Made by a program: the position numbers and the translations under genes. The notes beneath the pieces were generated by a model. It was not told the DNA's origin and made no database searches. It saw nothing but the letters and a program-made list of their open reading frames with translations. From NCBI GenBank assembly GCA_022800525.1, contig JAAWQM010000011.1, forward strand, positions 1 through 61,012: 61,012 nt of DNA, given 5' to 3'. This DNA comes from Oscillospiraceae bacterium (GTDB lineage Bacteria; Bacillota; Clostridia; Oscillospirales; Oscillospiraceae). This document shows, piece by piece, positions 34,652-44,060 of the stretch; within the stretch, counting starts at the first letter, position 1; each line of letters begins with the position of its first letter.

Positions 34652-35050
34652 TTAAGCCTCTTCCTTTTGCTCTTCCGCCTGGATTTCGGCAGGCGCTTCC
34701 GGCGTAGTGGGCTCTGCTGGTTCAGCGGGTGCGGCGGGCGCCTCCGGCGCGGGGGCTTCGCCTCCTTCTGTTACTGGTACGCCGGTGTATTCTACGCACA
34801 GTTCATCGCTGAACAGGTGGGGCTCATCCTTCTTCTCTGCCAGCTCCCACAGCTTCGACGTCAGTGTGCCCTCGCCCAGGTTAATACCGATCTGGCGTTT
34901 TTCGCCCTCAATCTGGCTGGGTTCGCTGGTGATGCGCCACAGAAGAGCCTGGTAGCTGTTTTCGCCGGTTTCCTCGTTTTTCTCAATCTTATAAGGGGTC
35001 AGGCCAACTGCCAATGCTGCCACGCCGAGTAGTTTCCAGAACGTTTTCAT
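34652..35050 (-). CDS. Unknown protein with membrane anchor and Pro/Ala/Glu tail
   Basis: A 132-residue protein: a short hydrophobic N-terminus (WKLLGVAALAVGLTP), a central region of about 70 residues with KIEKNEETGENSYQALLWRI, and a low-complexity tail of about 40 residues rich in Pro, Ala and Glu. Similar small proteins are common in this group, but I know no function. It lies between serS and mscL in the same direction. Confidence 0.7.
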   Translation of the reverse strand: MKTFWKLLGVAALAVGLTPYKIEKNEETGENSYQALLWRITSEPSQIEGEKRQIGINLGEGTLTSKLWELAEKKDEPHLFSDELCVEYTGVPVTEGGEAPAPEAPAAPAEPAEPTTPEAPAEIQAEEQKEEA

Positions 35051-35096
35051 TGCAATTCTCCTTATTTTAATTGATTTTTATTAATCCGCCTGCTTT

Positions 35097-36404
35097 TCAA
35101 CGCTTGGGAATCAGGATCTCTTTGCCGCCCATGTAGGGCCGCAGGACTGTGGGAATCTTTATACTGCCGTCCGCCTGGAGATTGTTTTCCAGAAAGGGAA
35201 TCAACATACGAGGAGGTGCGACTACCGTATTGTTCAGCGTATGGGGAAGGTAGTTCTTTCCATCCTCCCCCTTTACTCTGAGCTTCAGGCGGCGGGCCTG
35301 GGCATCGCCCATATTGGTACAGGAGCCAACCTCAAAGGCGTACTTTTGCTGCCTGGGACTCCAGGCTTCTATGTCGCAGCTCTTGACCTTCAGGTCCGCC
35401 AGATCGCCGGAGCAGCATTCCAGCTGCCGCACCGGGATGTCCAGGGTACGGAAGTATTCTACACTGTATTGCCACAGCTTATTATACCAGTCCATGGACT
35501 CCTCTGGCTTGCAGACGATGATCATCTCCTGTTTTTCAAACTGGTGGATGCGGAATACGCCTCTCTCTTCAATGCCATGGGCGCCCTTTTCCTTCCGGAA
35601 GCAGGGAGAATAGGAGGTCAGAGTGTGGGGGAGGGTGGATTCAGGCAAAATCTGGTCAATATATTTGCCTACCATGGAGTGCTCGCTGGTGCCGATCAAG
35701 TAGAGATCCTCGCCCTCAATCTTATACATCATGGCATCCATGTCTGTCTGACTCATGACGCCCTCGACAATGCTGCCATGAATCATAAAGGGTGGAATGC
35801 AGTAGGTAAAGCCCTTGTTGATCATGAAGTCCCTGGCGTAGGCCAGAGTGGCCTCGTGGAGTCTCGCCATGTCGCCAATGAGATAGTAGAAGCCGTTTCC
35901 GGATACACGACCCGCCGCGTCCATGTCAATGCCGTCAAAGCGCTCCATGATTTCCGTGTGGTAGGGAATCTCAAAGCTGGGGACGGCTGGTTCACCAAAG
36001 CGCTGAACTTCTACATTGCAACTGTCATCCGGACCAATAGGTACGGAGGAGTCGATGATATTGGGGATTACCAGCAGAAGCTTATGGATTTCTGCTTCCA
36101 GCTCAGTTTCCCTCTTCTCCAGCTCAGCCAGACGCTCCGCGTTGGCCTTGACCGTAACTTTGGCGGCTTCGGCTTCCTCCAGTTTATTCGGGTCTCTTTT
36201 CGCCTGACCCATCAGAATGCCGACCTGCTTGCTCAGGCTGTTGCGCTGAGAGCGCAGTTCGCTGGCCTCCGTGATCGCCGCGCGATTTTCACTGTCAAGC
36301 GCCAGGATTCTGTCTACCAGGGGTAATTTTTCATCCTGGAACTTCTTCTTGATATTTTCCTTTACGATTTCTGGATTCTCACGAATGAATTTGATGTCTA
36401 ACAA
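35097..36404 (-). CDS. serS: Seryl-tRNA synthetase
   Basis: A 435-residue class II synthetase with the N-terminal coiled-coil arm (about 30-100), the TSEH serine-binding motif near 240, motif 2 FRKEKGAHGIEERGVFRIHQFEKQE-like segment, and motif 3 near 380-400. No T-box precedes it, although serS often has one in firmicutes. It follows parB, with a parS site between them. Confidence 0.98.
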   Translation of the reverse strand: MLDIKFIRENPEIVKENIKKKFQDEKLPLVDRILALDSENRAAITEASELRSQRNSLSKQVGILMGQAKRDPNKLEEAEAAKVTVKANAERLAELEKRETELEAEIHKLLLVIPNIIDSSVPIGPDDSCNVEVQRFGEPAVPSFEIPYHTEIMERFDGIDMDAAGRVSGNGFYYLIGDMARLHEATLAYARDFMINKGFTYCIPPFMIHGSIVEGVMSQTDMDAMMYKIEGEDLYLIGTSEHSMVGKYIDQILPESTLPHTLTSYSPCFRKEKGAHGIEERGVFRIHQFEKQEMIIVCKPEESMDWYNKLWQYSVEYFRTLDIPVRQLECCSGDLADLKVKSCDIEAWSPRQQKYAFEVGSCTNMGDAQARRLKLRVKGEDGKNYLPHTLNNTVVAPPRMLIPFLENNLQADGSIKIPTVLRPYMGGKEILIPKR

Positions 36405-36451
36405 TGTTGGTTCCTCCTTTTGCGCCGGGGCGCGGGGTTTTATCTTCGGAA

Positions 36452-36467
36452 TGTTTCACGTGAAACA
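36452..36467. promoter_or_regulatory. parS site 1
   Basis: TGTTTCACGTGAAACA, the perfect 16-bp consensus for Spo0J/ParB nucleation, lies between parB and serS, 10 bp beyond the parB stop. Confidence 0.95.
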
Positions 36468-36477
36468 TCGGAAACAC

Positions 36478-37353
36478 TTACCGCTGGTTCATCTCTTCCA
36501 GAGCCTCCAGCAAGTTGTTCAGGTCGTCTACGCCGTAGTATTCAATCTCCACCTTGCCCTTTCGCTTGCCTTGAGTAATGCGGCAGGCCCTGCCGATAGA
36601 GGCGGAAAGGGCCTTTTCTGCCTCTTTCACATAGTCCACGGCCAGCAGAGGCCGGGCTCGTTCCGGACGGTCCGCCAGGGTCTCCCCGGCCAGGAGGCGC
36701 TTCACCAACTGCTCCGCCTGCCGGACGTTCAGGCCCTTGTCAATAATTTCCCTGGCGGCGCTGCTCCGCAGGGAGGGAGAGAGGGGCAGAAGAGCCCTCG
36801 CATGCCCGGCGGACAGTTTTCCGTCGGTTATCATCTCCTGGATGGCCGGGTGCAAATCCAGAAGCCGCATGGAGTTGGTGACTGCGCTGCGGGACTTTCC
36901 CACCCGCCGGGCGGCCTCCTCCTGGGTCATCCCATATTGCTCCACAAGCGCCCGGAAGCCCTGGGCCTCCTCAATGGGATCCAGATCCTCCCGCTGGAGG
37001 TTCTCAATCATGGCCAGCTCCATGGCCTTCTGGTCATCCGCCTCAATGACCACCGCCGGAATCTCCGTCAATCCCGCCAGCCTTGCCGCCCGCCACCGCC
37101 GCTCTCCGGCGATAATCTGATAGTACCCGGAGGACAGCTTGCGTACCGTCAGCGGCTGAATGACACCATGCTGGCGAATTGAGTCCGCCAGCTCCTCCAG
37201 CTTTGTCCGGTCAAAGTTCTTTCTGGGCTGATTCCGGCAGCTCTCAATCTGAGAAACCGGCAGGGTAGAAGACGGCGCGGAAAAGTCAGCGGAAAAATCC
37301 TCGCCCAGCAGGGCTTCCAGTCCTTTGCCCATTCCTGTTTTCTTCGATGGCAT
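36478..37353 (-). CDS. parB: Chromosome partition protein ParB (Spo0J)
   Basis: A 291-residue ParB: the CTPase domain with IAGERRWRA (about residues 80-88) and ENLQREDLDPIEEA, then the helix-turn-helix with TQEEAARRVGKSRSAVTNSMRLLDL, and a C-terminal dimerisation part. It nucleates on parS, slides as a CTP-bound clamp and works with ParA and SMC. The ATG at 37353 is chosen because GGAGGAG lies 6-7 nt upstream. Confidence 0.96.
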   Translation of the reverse strand: MPSKKTGMGKGLEALLGEDFSADFSAPSSTLPVSQIESCRNQPRKNFDRTKLEELADSIRQHGVIQPLTVRKLSSGYYQIIAGERRWRAARLAGLTEIPAVVIEADDQKAMELAMIENLQREDLDPIEEAQGFRALVEQYGMTQEEAARRVGKSRSAVTNSMRLLDLHPAIQEMITDGKLSAGHARALLPLSPSLRSSAAREIIDKGLNVRQAEQLVKRLLAGETLADRPERARPLLAVDYVKEAEKALSASIGRACRITQGKRKGKVEIEYYGVDDLNNLLEALEEMNQR

Positions 37354-37475
37354 GACAGCTCCTCCTTCTTCCGTCATGTTTCCTTTTTGAAGCGTTCAGC
37401 TTCCCATTCTTTGGGGATCAATCCATGGTATGCGGCTAAGAAGGAAAGATGCGCAAAAAATCTATCATTTTGTTC

Positions 37476-38234
37476 CTATTTCTGATTCTTACGCAGAAAT
37501 TCCTGGGCCAGGGCAGCGTAAGCCTCGCTGCCCCGGGAGGTACGGTCGTAAGCGCTGATGGGCTTCCCATGGCTGGGTGCTTCGCTGAGACGGACATTCC
37601 GGGGGATCACCGTGGCGTAGACCTTGCCGGGAAAATATCGCTTGACCTCCTCTGCCACCTGGAGCGCGAGATTGGTGCGGCTGTCGTACATCGTCAGCAG
37701 CACTCCCTCCAGTTCCAGAGAGGGATTCAAGGACCGCCGTACCGCCCGGATGGTATACATCAGGTCGCTGAGACCTTCCAGCGCAAAGTACTCGCTCTGT
37801 ACCGGAACCAGTGCGCTGTCCGCAGCGCACAGTCCGTTCAGCGTCAGCAGCTCCAGGGAGGGAGGGCAGTCGATGAATATGTAGTCATAATTTGGGGAGA
37901 GCTTTTCCAGCGCCTTTTTCAGCAGATGCTCCCGGTCAGGCAGGGTCACCAGCTCCACGCCCGCTCCCGCCAGACCTTTTGAGGAGGGAAGGACGTCTCC
38001 ATAACGCGTGGTGACGATCCGCTTTTCCGGTTCGATCTCATTGAGCAGAACATCGTAGACCCCCAAAGAGAGAGACTTGTCCACCCCCATGCCGGAGGTA
38101 GCGTTGGCCTGTGGATCAAAGTCGCAGAGCAGGACGCGCTGGCCCATCTCCCGCAGAGCCGCTGTCAGGCTGACGCAGGTGGTGGTTTTCCCCACACCGC
38201 CCTTTTGATTTACAATGGTTACGATTTTGGCCAC
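37476..38234 (-). CDS. parA: Chromosome partition ATPase ParA (Soj)
   Basis: A 252-residue ParA with deviant Walker A KGGVGKTT near 11-18, the DFDPQANAT motif at 39-47, and DCPPSLELL around 120. GTG start with AGGAGG 6 nt upstream. In Bacillus the homologue Soj also controls DnaA activity. Its own promoter carries a palindrome over the -10 region, so the operon may be autoregulated. Confidence 0.97.
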   Translation of the reverse strand: MAKIVTIVNQKGGVGKTTTCVSLTAALREMGQRVLLCDFDPQANATSGMGVDKSLSLGVYDVLLNEIEPEKRIVTTRYGDVLPSSKGLAGAGVELVTLPDREHLLKKALEKLSPNYDYIFIDCPPSLELLTLNGLCAADSALVPVQSEYFALEGLSDLMYTIRAVRRSLNPSLELEGVLLTMYDSRTNLALQVAEEVKRYFPGKVYATVIPRNVRLSEAPSHGKPISAYDRTSRGSEAYAALAQEFLRKNQK

Positions 38235-38280
38235 AAAGCACCTCCTGGAGAGGGGACAGGCTGTCCCAGTTTCTATTCTA

Positions 38281-38314
38281 TGTGATAGTATATCACAAAA
38301 TCCTTGATTTTCAA
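38281..38314 (-). promoter_or_regulatory. parA promoter with palindromic operator
   Basis: On the minus strand TTGAAA (38309-38314), a 16-nt spacer and TATACT (38287-38292). The -10 lies inside a perfect palindrome TGTGATA-GTA-TATCACA (38281-38297). Confidence 0.7.
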
Positions 38315-38427
38315 CAGGCGAAATACAAAATTTTTGTTAAGATCCTGTATTTCAATGAAAAAATGGAGTTCAGAATCACGCACAGCGCTGATTAAAAGAA
38401 CGGAAGGACAATTTGGATGAAGTAAAA

Positions 38428-38443
38428 TGTTTCACGTGAAACA
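38428..38443. promoter_or_regulatory. parS site 2, overlapping the GH13 stop codon
   Basis: A perfect TGTTTCACGTGAAACA. The TGA inside it is the stop codon of the GH13 gene, whose last codons (Cys-Phe-Thr-stop) are read from the parS sequence. Confidence 0.95.
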
Positions 38444-40333
38444 TAATCGCTCCTGCTCAATTAAAATCACACCCGACACAGGCGGAATCTCAAGAGAGAT
38501 ACTGCCATCCGCCGCCAGAAACTGCTTGCCGCTGACCGCGTCCACCGCCAGATGATCTGACCAGGGAACCGGGAGTCTGACCGCCTTTCCGCCTGTATTC
38601 AAAACAGTTACTGTCATCTCTGTGCCGCGTTCCCGGGTAAAAGCGAGGAGATGCCCCTGGGCTGCCAGCCAGCGGATATCTCCGGACTGAAGAGAGATGC
38701 GTTCATTTCGCAGTCTGCCCAGAAGCGCGAAATGTGCCTGCAGCTCCGCGTCCTCCCGCCCCCAGGGAAAAGTCCCCCGGTTGAAGGGATCCTCAAAGCC
38801 CTCCATGCCAGTTTCATCTCCATAGTAAACAGTAGGAGATCCTGGGAACGTATAAAGCAGGGTTGCGCCAATCAGCAGCAGTTGTTTTCCTTGCCGGTAT
38901 TCATCCTCTGTCATGCGGTAAAGAGCCTTCGCCTCACGGCTGGCAGGCGATTCGCTGGGAGAGGTTCCCAGCAAAGTCAGAATGCGGGGTGTGTCATGGG
39001 TTCCCAGCAGATTCATTCCGCTGAAAAAAACCTCTGGCGGGTAGTTCTCCCGGATTGTTTCCATGGCATCCATAAAACTGGCGGCATCTCCACCCTGCAA
39101 ATAAGCCAGCGCAGCAGTACGGAAGGGATAATTCATCAGGCTGTGGACCTCATGCCCCAGCAGATATCTGCGCCGCTGGCTGTAGGCGATCTTATTGCTG
39201 CCGTCCTCCCAGACCTCGCCCAGCAGGAAACCATCTGGCTTTTCCTCCATAATAGCAGAACGGATACGGGCAATAAAGCTGTCCGGAAGTTCATCGGCCA
39301 CGTCCAGCCGCCAGGCGTCCGCACCGGCCCGAAGCCAGCGGCGAATCACAGAGTCCTGGCTTTCAACGATGTAGTCAATATAATCCGGATGGTCCTCGTT
39401 GACTGCGGGGAGGGTATGGAAGCCCCACCAGCAATCGTATTGCGTTGGCCACTCCTGGAAGGTATACCAGTCATAATAGGGGCTGTCCGGACTCTGCGCT
39501 GCGCCCAAAGAGGAGTATGCGCCCTTTGCATTAAAGTACTTGCTGTTGTCGCCGGTATGATTGAAAACGCCGTCCAGCATGACGCGAATGCCCAGGTCCT
39601 TTGCCTTCTGACAGAGTCGCCGGAAATCCCCCTCGCTGCCCAGCATGGGATCAATCTTTTCGTAATCAGCGGTGTTATATCGATGGTTGCTGTCCGCCTC
39701 GAATATGGGGCAGAAATAGATGGTGGAAACGCCCAGAGATTTCAGATATGGGAGTTTCTCCTCTACGCCGGCCAGATTCCCGCCAAAGTAGTCATGGTTC
39801 TGAGATTCTCCGTCCCGGTGGGCAAGGAAGGCCAAACCTTCATACCAGTCCGGATGAAAAGTTCTTTTTCCCAGCAGACCGGACAAGCGGGGCGCGCCTG
39901 CCCGCCGGAAGCGGTCTGGAAAGATCTGATAGGTCACACCCCGTCCGAACCAGTCGGGGGTGGAAAGGGTGGCGTCGTAAACTGTCTGCTGCCAAGAGAC
40001 AGAGTCGCTCTCCTGTGTGCTTAAACCGTTTTTTCCTAAAAACAGGACCTCTCCATTGCGGCGGCGAAGACGGAAAAGATACCAGACCAGATCCGGCTGT
40101 GCCGGCGCAGCCCAGAGGCCAGTAAACACCTGACAGCCGTCCTCTGTCCCGGAAGAAGGAAGGGGAATCTCCCAGTGTTCCTCCGCAAATTCAGCCCAGA
40201 GGATCAGTGTGCAGCCGATAAAACCCTCCGCCAGCGGGGGACGGAGGGTGAAAAAAATCTGCGTCCCGCAGGGCACAGCGCCAAAGGGCGCTTTGCAGCT
40301 GGAGTCGCGGGAATCAAAGATGGCATGGGGCAT
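38432..40333 (-). CDS. Neopullulanase-like GH13 alpha-glucan hydrolase
   Basis: A 633-residue cytoplasmic alpha-amylase-family enzyme. An N-terminal beta domain (1-120) typical of cyclomaltodextrinases and neopullulanases precedes the barrel: VTYQIFPDRF at 133-142, DGVFNHTG at 254-261, the nucleophile Asp344 in ADAWRLDVADE, acid/base Glu373 in GEVWED, and Asp447 in GTHDTPR. No signal peptide is seen, so it likely acts on imported maltodextrins. No sugar-transport genes are adjacent. Its stop codon lies in a parS site. Confidence 0.92.
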   Translation of the reverse strand: MPHAIFDSRDSSCKAPFGAVPCGTQIFFTLRPPLAEGFIGCTLILWAEFAEEHWEIPLPSSGTEDGCQVFTGLWAAPAQPDLVWYLFRLRRRNGEVLFLGKNGLSTQESDSVSWQQTVYDATLSTPDWFGRGVTYQIFPDRFRRAGAPRLSGLLGKRTFHPDWYEGLAFLAHRDGESQNHDYFGGNLAGVEEKLPYLKSLGVSTIYFCPIFEADSNHRYNTADYEKIDPMLGSEGDFRRLCQKAKDLGIRVMLDGVFNHTGDNSKYFNAKGAYSSLGAAQSPDSPYYDWYTFQEWPTQYDCWWGFHTLPAVNEDHPDYIDYIVESQDSVIRRWLRAGADAWRLDVADELPDSFIARIRSAIMEEKPDGFLLGEVWEDGSNKIAYSQRRRYLLGHEVHSLMNYPFRTAALAYLQGGDAASFMDAMETIRENYPPEVFFSGMNLLGTHDTPRILTLLGTSPSESPASREAKALYRMTEDEYRQGKQLLLIGATLLYTFPGSPTVYYGDETGMEGFEDPFNRGTFPWGREDAELQAHFALLGRLRNERISLQSGDIRWLAAQGHLLAFTRERGTEMTVTVLNTGGKAVRLPVPWSDHLAVDAVSGKQFLAADGSISLEIPPVSGVILIEQERLCFT

Positions 40334-40390
40334 AGTAAAGGCCTCCTGATTTATAATAATATCAATATATAATGATTGGCAGTTAAAACC

Positions 40391-40421
40391 TTGTGGGGGC
40401 GGATCAGATCCACCCCCACAA
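40391..40421. repeat. GTGGGGGCGGATC palindromic unit
   Basis: TTGTGGGGG and CCCCCACAA with GGATC/GATCC inside form a nearly perfect hairpin between pbp2 and the GH13 gene. It is related to the GTAGGGGC units elsewhere in the window. Confidence 0.65.
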
Positions 40422-40448
40422 GAAATTCCAGCTACATAGTCAATCGAT

Positions 40449-42656
40449 TTACGGCAGCAGCACGCCTTCTGGCGCGGTAATCACACCGATCTCACTGGGG
40501 GCGAAATAAGCGTTCAGGATATTAATTGCTGTGTCAGCCACAGCGGAACCGCTGCCGCCCCGTTCAATTACAACGGCCAGAACGATCTCAGGGTCCTCAT
40601 AGGGAGCGAAGCAGACGAAAACGCCGTCGGTCATATTGTTGCCAAGCTGGGCACTGCCGGTCTTAGCGCCGGCAGTAACGACACAGTTCTTGAAATACCG
40701 GGCCAGATCACCGCTGGTAACAAGATTTCCCATACCCAGTTTAATCGCGGCCAAGGTTGTGTCAGACAACTCCAGATTGGAGAGCACCTGGGGCTCGTGG
40801 CTGTAGATAACGCCGCTCCCGTCATAGGCAGAGACATCCTTAAGCAGATGGGCGTCATACCGAATGCCGCCCCGCACAAGAGTAGCGACATAGCTGGCCA
40901 GCTGAAGAGGAGTGAAAGCCTGGTTGGATTGCCCAAAAGCTGCCCAGGGGGCCTGATCCTCGCCAGGATTGTTTTCCGGAAGTGTGCCGGTCCGCTCCCA
41001 CAATTCAATGCCTGTTGGCTGTCCCAGTCCAAAGGCCGCAGAAAATTCGTTCAGTCGTGTCAGGCCCAAATCATAACCCATCTGTGCAAAGAAGTAGTTG
41101 CAGGAAACAGTAATCGCCTGAGATACATTGATGGACCCATGACGGCCCCGGGTCATGTTGTAAAGCCAGCAGTTGGCGTAGCTGTTGGGATCGCCGGGAT
41201 AGACCCAGGAGCCGGTGGCGTTGATCCTTGTAGTAGGCGTGATAATGCCGTTTTCCAGTGCGGCTGCCGCAGTGACCATCTTGAAGGTGGAGCCAGGCAC
41301 ATAGGTTCCCGCGATTGCCCGGTTGGTGTAAGGACGGCGGGGGTCGTGAGAGTATTCTGCCAGATCCTCCTGATATGTCAATAAACTGTAGGTGGGATAG
41401 TTGGCCAGGGCCAGGATACTGCTGTCATCAACCGATAACACCACTGCCGCTGCGCCCCTGGTATTTTCGTCCGCCGGTCCGTTGCCGGCAAGCTCATCGG
41501 CTTCGTTCATCTCCAGAACTGTCTGGGCCAGAATCGCTTCCACATCCGCCTGAAAGTCGATATCGATGGTCAGCGCCACAGCCCCGCCGGGCTCAGGCTG
41601 AATGGAATAGATCTCACTGGTAATCTTGCCCTCCTGATTGGTCGTAATCAGCCGGGAGCCGTCACGGCCAGCCAGCCAAGTTTCAAAGGCCTTTTCCACG
41701 CCCTCTTTGCCCACCTTGTCGTCATTGCGGTAATAACGGTAGGCGGAGGGATCTTCACCAGCCTCCTTGGCGGCGGTCCATGGGGCATTGAGAGCCGCCC
41801 GTTCTTCCTGGGAATCAATGGAGGCTACCCGGCCCAAAATATGGGAGGCGTGCTCTGTATGGTACTGCCGTTCAGAACGGCTGCTGACCACCGCGCCGGA
41901 AAACATGCCGTCATTGAGCAGTGAGATCATTTCTACAGAGATGTTTTCCGCCAGAATATAGGGCACCGTAGTAGCCAGACTGCCTCCCAGTTTCCTGAGC
42001 CGCAGCTCGTACAATACCCCCAGCGTCAACCGGGCCTCCTCATCGGTAAAATCCTCCGGGATGCCAAATCCGGTATCCCCGGAGCGCATCAGCTCTATCA
42101 GCTGATCCGCAGTAAGAATGGAGGACCCCTCCAGCTGTAAGCTCTGCCGCAGTGAGACGCTCATCAGCGGCTGCATGGAGGCGGCGGTCAGCTCAGAGTC
42201 TGACCACTTCCGGTCCTTGAGATAATTCTGAAACCGGTTGCGCTGCGTGGTGGAAATATCCGAAAAGGTGTAGGAAAAGGGAGCGTTCATGGAGATGGGC
42301 AGTCCGTCATCCCAGCTTACGCCGCAGCCCTGACACAGACGCAGCAGACGTAACACAGCCCTTGCCACTGTCTCCGAACGGGATACGCCCTCCTCGTCCG
42401 GAACCAGGTCCGGATCGAAGGTGACGGTGTAAATCTCCTGGTTGGACACCAGGATTTTACCATTGCGGTCCGTAATAATGCCCCGAAAGGTCTCCACAGT
42501 TTCTGTTCTGGGAAGCTGGACTGTAGAGCGGGCCAGATAATCCTGTCCATTGACAATCTGAGCGTCATAAAGAATACATACAAAACAAATAAGACATAGG
42601 GCGAAGAATCCCAACAGGAAGTCAGCCCTTCTGAAAAAGCGTTTTTCGTCTGTCAA
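40449..42656 (-). CDS. mrdA: Penicillin-binding protein 2 (elongation-specific transpeptidase)
   Basis: A 735-residue class B PBP: one N-terminal membrane helix (about 12-32), a dimerisation region, and a transpeptidase domain with the serine motif Ser456-T-F-Lys459, Ser518-C-Asn520 and Lys665-T-Gly667. A pedestal insertion of about 100 residues (100-210) is larger than in E. coli PBP2, as in other firmicutes. Downstream of maf-mreC-mreD, it belongs to the rod-shape elongation machinery, although mreB and rodA are not in the window. Confidence 0.95.
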   Translation of the reverse strand: MTDEKRFFRRADFLLGFFALCLICFVCILYDAQIVNGQDYLARSTVQLPRTETVETFRGIITDRNGKILVSNQEIYTVTFDPDLVPDEEGVSRSETVARAVLRLLRLCQGCGVSWDDGLPISMNAPFSYTFSDISTTQRNRFQNYLKDRKWSDSELTAASMQPLMSVSLRQSLQLEGSSILTADQLIELMRSGDTGFGIPEDFTDEEARLTLGVLYELRLRKLGGSLATTVPYILAENISVEMISLLNDGMFSGAVVSSRSERQYHTEHASHILGRVASIDSQEERAALNAPWTAAKEAGEDPSAYRYYRNDDKVGKEGVEKAFETWLAGRDGSRLITTNQEGKITSEIYSIQPEPGGAVALTIDIDFQADVEAILAQTVLEMNEADELAGNGPADENTRGAAAVVLSVDDSSILALANYPTYSLLTYQEDLAEYSHDPRRPYTNRAIAGTYVPGSTFKMVTAAAALENGIITPTTRINATGSWVYPGDPNSYANCWLYNMTRGRHGSINVSQAITVSCNYFFAQMGYDLGLTRLNEFSAAFGLGQPTGIELWERTGTLPENNPGEDQAPWAAFGQSNQAFTPLQLASYVATLVRGGIRYDAHLLKDVSAYDGSGVIYSHEPQVLSNLELSDTTLAAIKLGMGNLVTSGDLARYFKNCVVTAGAKTGSAQLGNNMTDGVFVCFAPYEDPEIVLAVVIERGGSGSAVADTAINILNAYFAPSEIGVITAPEGVLLP

Positions 42657-42668
42657 AGTAAAACCTCT

Positions 42669-43181
42669 TTAATAATCACTGGCACAGCGGCGGTGAATCG
42701 TGCGGAAAAGAGGCAGCGCCACCACCAGAGCGGGAAGGGACAGCAGAGCTTCTGTCAGGGCAACCCAGGCCCGCAGGGTCAGATCGCCGCCGCCGGAGAG
42801 AAGCTGGAGCAGGACTCGCGCGCCGCCAGTCATAAGCAAACCCAGCGCGGAGACCAGCAAAGCACAGAAAAATCCAGGGGAGAGCATATTCCCGGCAATA
42901 GAAGCGGAGAGAAGCGCTATCATAGGAAAAACAATCACAAAAAAGCCAGTAAAAGGGGCGGGAAGCAGCAGGTCGCACAGAAACCCAAAGGATAACGCGA
43001 AATATGCCCCGCGCCTCGGCCCCTCGTACATGGCCGACACCGCCGGAAGAATCGGATAGATAAAGGGCGTGACGGTGAGAATACGGATATGGGAAAATAC
43101 AAAGGACTGAAGCGCACATAAAAATAAGGTCGCCAGCGTATATACAATCCATTTGAAGGCCAGATAGCTTTTTGGCAGCAT
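42669..43181 (-). CDS. mreD: Rod shape-determining protein MreD
   Basis: A 170-residue, very hydrophobic protein with about five membrane helices and the family segment PILPAVSAMYEGPRRGAYF...GFLCDLLLPAPFTG. It lies between mreC and pbp2, the standard position. Confidence 0.92.
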   Translation of the reverse strand: MLPKSYLAFKWIVYTLATLFLCALQSFVFSHIRILTVTPFIYPILPAVSAMYEGPRRGAYFALSFGFLCDLLLPAPFTGFFVIVFPMIALLSASIAGNMLSPGFFCALLVSALGLLMTGGARVLLQLLSGGGDLTLRAWVALTEALLSLPALVVALPLFRTIHRRCASDY

Positions 43182-43217
43182 GAGGTAACCTTTCCGTGAA
43201 TGTCCCCCGGCAGGGGA

Positions 43218-44060
43218 TCAATCCACAATATCAAAGGAGGTAATGATAAAAACCTGAACCAGATCATGTAGTTCGGCCTCCGGCGTCAGGATGGCGTACT
43301 GGGCCAGCCCGTTGTCGCTGGTGCGGACTTCTTCCACATGTCCGATAACCAGGTCGGAGGGGTAGTACCCCCCCAGGCCGGATGTGACAATCAGATCTCC
43401 GGAGACCACGTCCGGCTCTGTGCCCAGATAGCTCAGCGTCAGACGGTTCTCCCGCATAAGGGCGAAATCTCCCTGTGCCAGCGTGTTGCTCTTACTGCGG
43501 AACACCAGGGCGCCAATGGAGGACTCACTGTCCAGAATGGTACGCACAGTAGCCCAGTTCAGCCCCGCCTCCGTGACCACGCCCACCAGATACCCGGTTT
43601 CTGTGACCACGCAGTCGCCAACAGCGACATCATGAGCCGTACCCTTATTGACAGTCAGCAGACTGGACCAGTTAGAGGTATCCTGGGCCAGAACGCGGGC
43701 GGACTCCAGATCCAAGTCCCGCCGCTGTTCCCGCAGGCCGACGGCTTCCCGCAGACGGACATTCTCATCCCGGTCCGCCTGGGCTTGCCGGACTATCTCC
43801 TCCATCTCGGCAATCTTCAGCTTCAGCTGCTGGTTTTCTTCCTTGAGTGCGTCGAATTGGGTAAAATAAGCCGACCAGCTGCCCGCCATTTCCGCCAGCG
43901 AGGCGGAGACGGACCGGAAGGGAGCGGCGATCATCCCCGCCAGATTGGGCAGAGGAGCAGAGGTGACGGAAAAATACCCCATGATGCTCAGCAGTACGGC
44001 AATAAGCGCCGCCAGGGCCAGAACGGTGATCCCAAAGCGGTCAGACGGACGTTTATTCAC
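43218..44060 (-). CDS. mreC: Rod shape-determining protein MreC
   Basis: A 280-residue protein with an N-terminal membrane helix (13-34), a coiled coil (about 65-100, LKEENQQLKLKIAEMEEIV) and the beta-barrel MreC domain containing GDCVVTETGYLVGVV and VTSGLGGYYPSDLVIG. Its ATG overlaps the maf stop by 4 bp. It scaffolds the elongasome outside the membrane. Confidence 0.95.
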   Translation of the reverse strand: MNKRPSDRFGITVLALAALIAVLLSIMGYFSVTSAPLPNLAGMIAAPFRSVSASLAEMAGSWSAYFTQFDALKEENQQLKLKIAEMEEIVRQAQADRDENVRLREAVGLREQRRDLDLESARVLAQDTSNWSSLLTVNKGTAHDVAVGDCVVTETGYLVGVVTEAGLNWATVRTILDSESSIGALVFRSKSNTLAQGDFALMRENRLTLSYLGTEPDVVSGDLIVTSGLGGYYPSDLVIGHVEEVRTSDNGLAQYAILTPEAELHDLVQVFIITSFDIVD

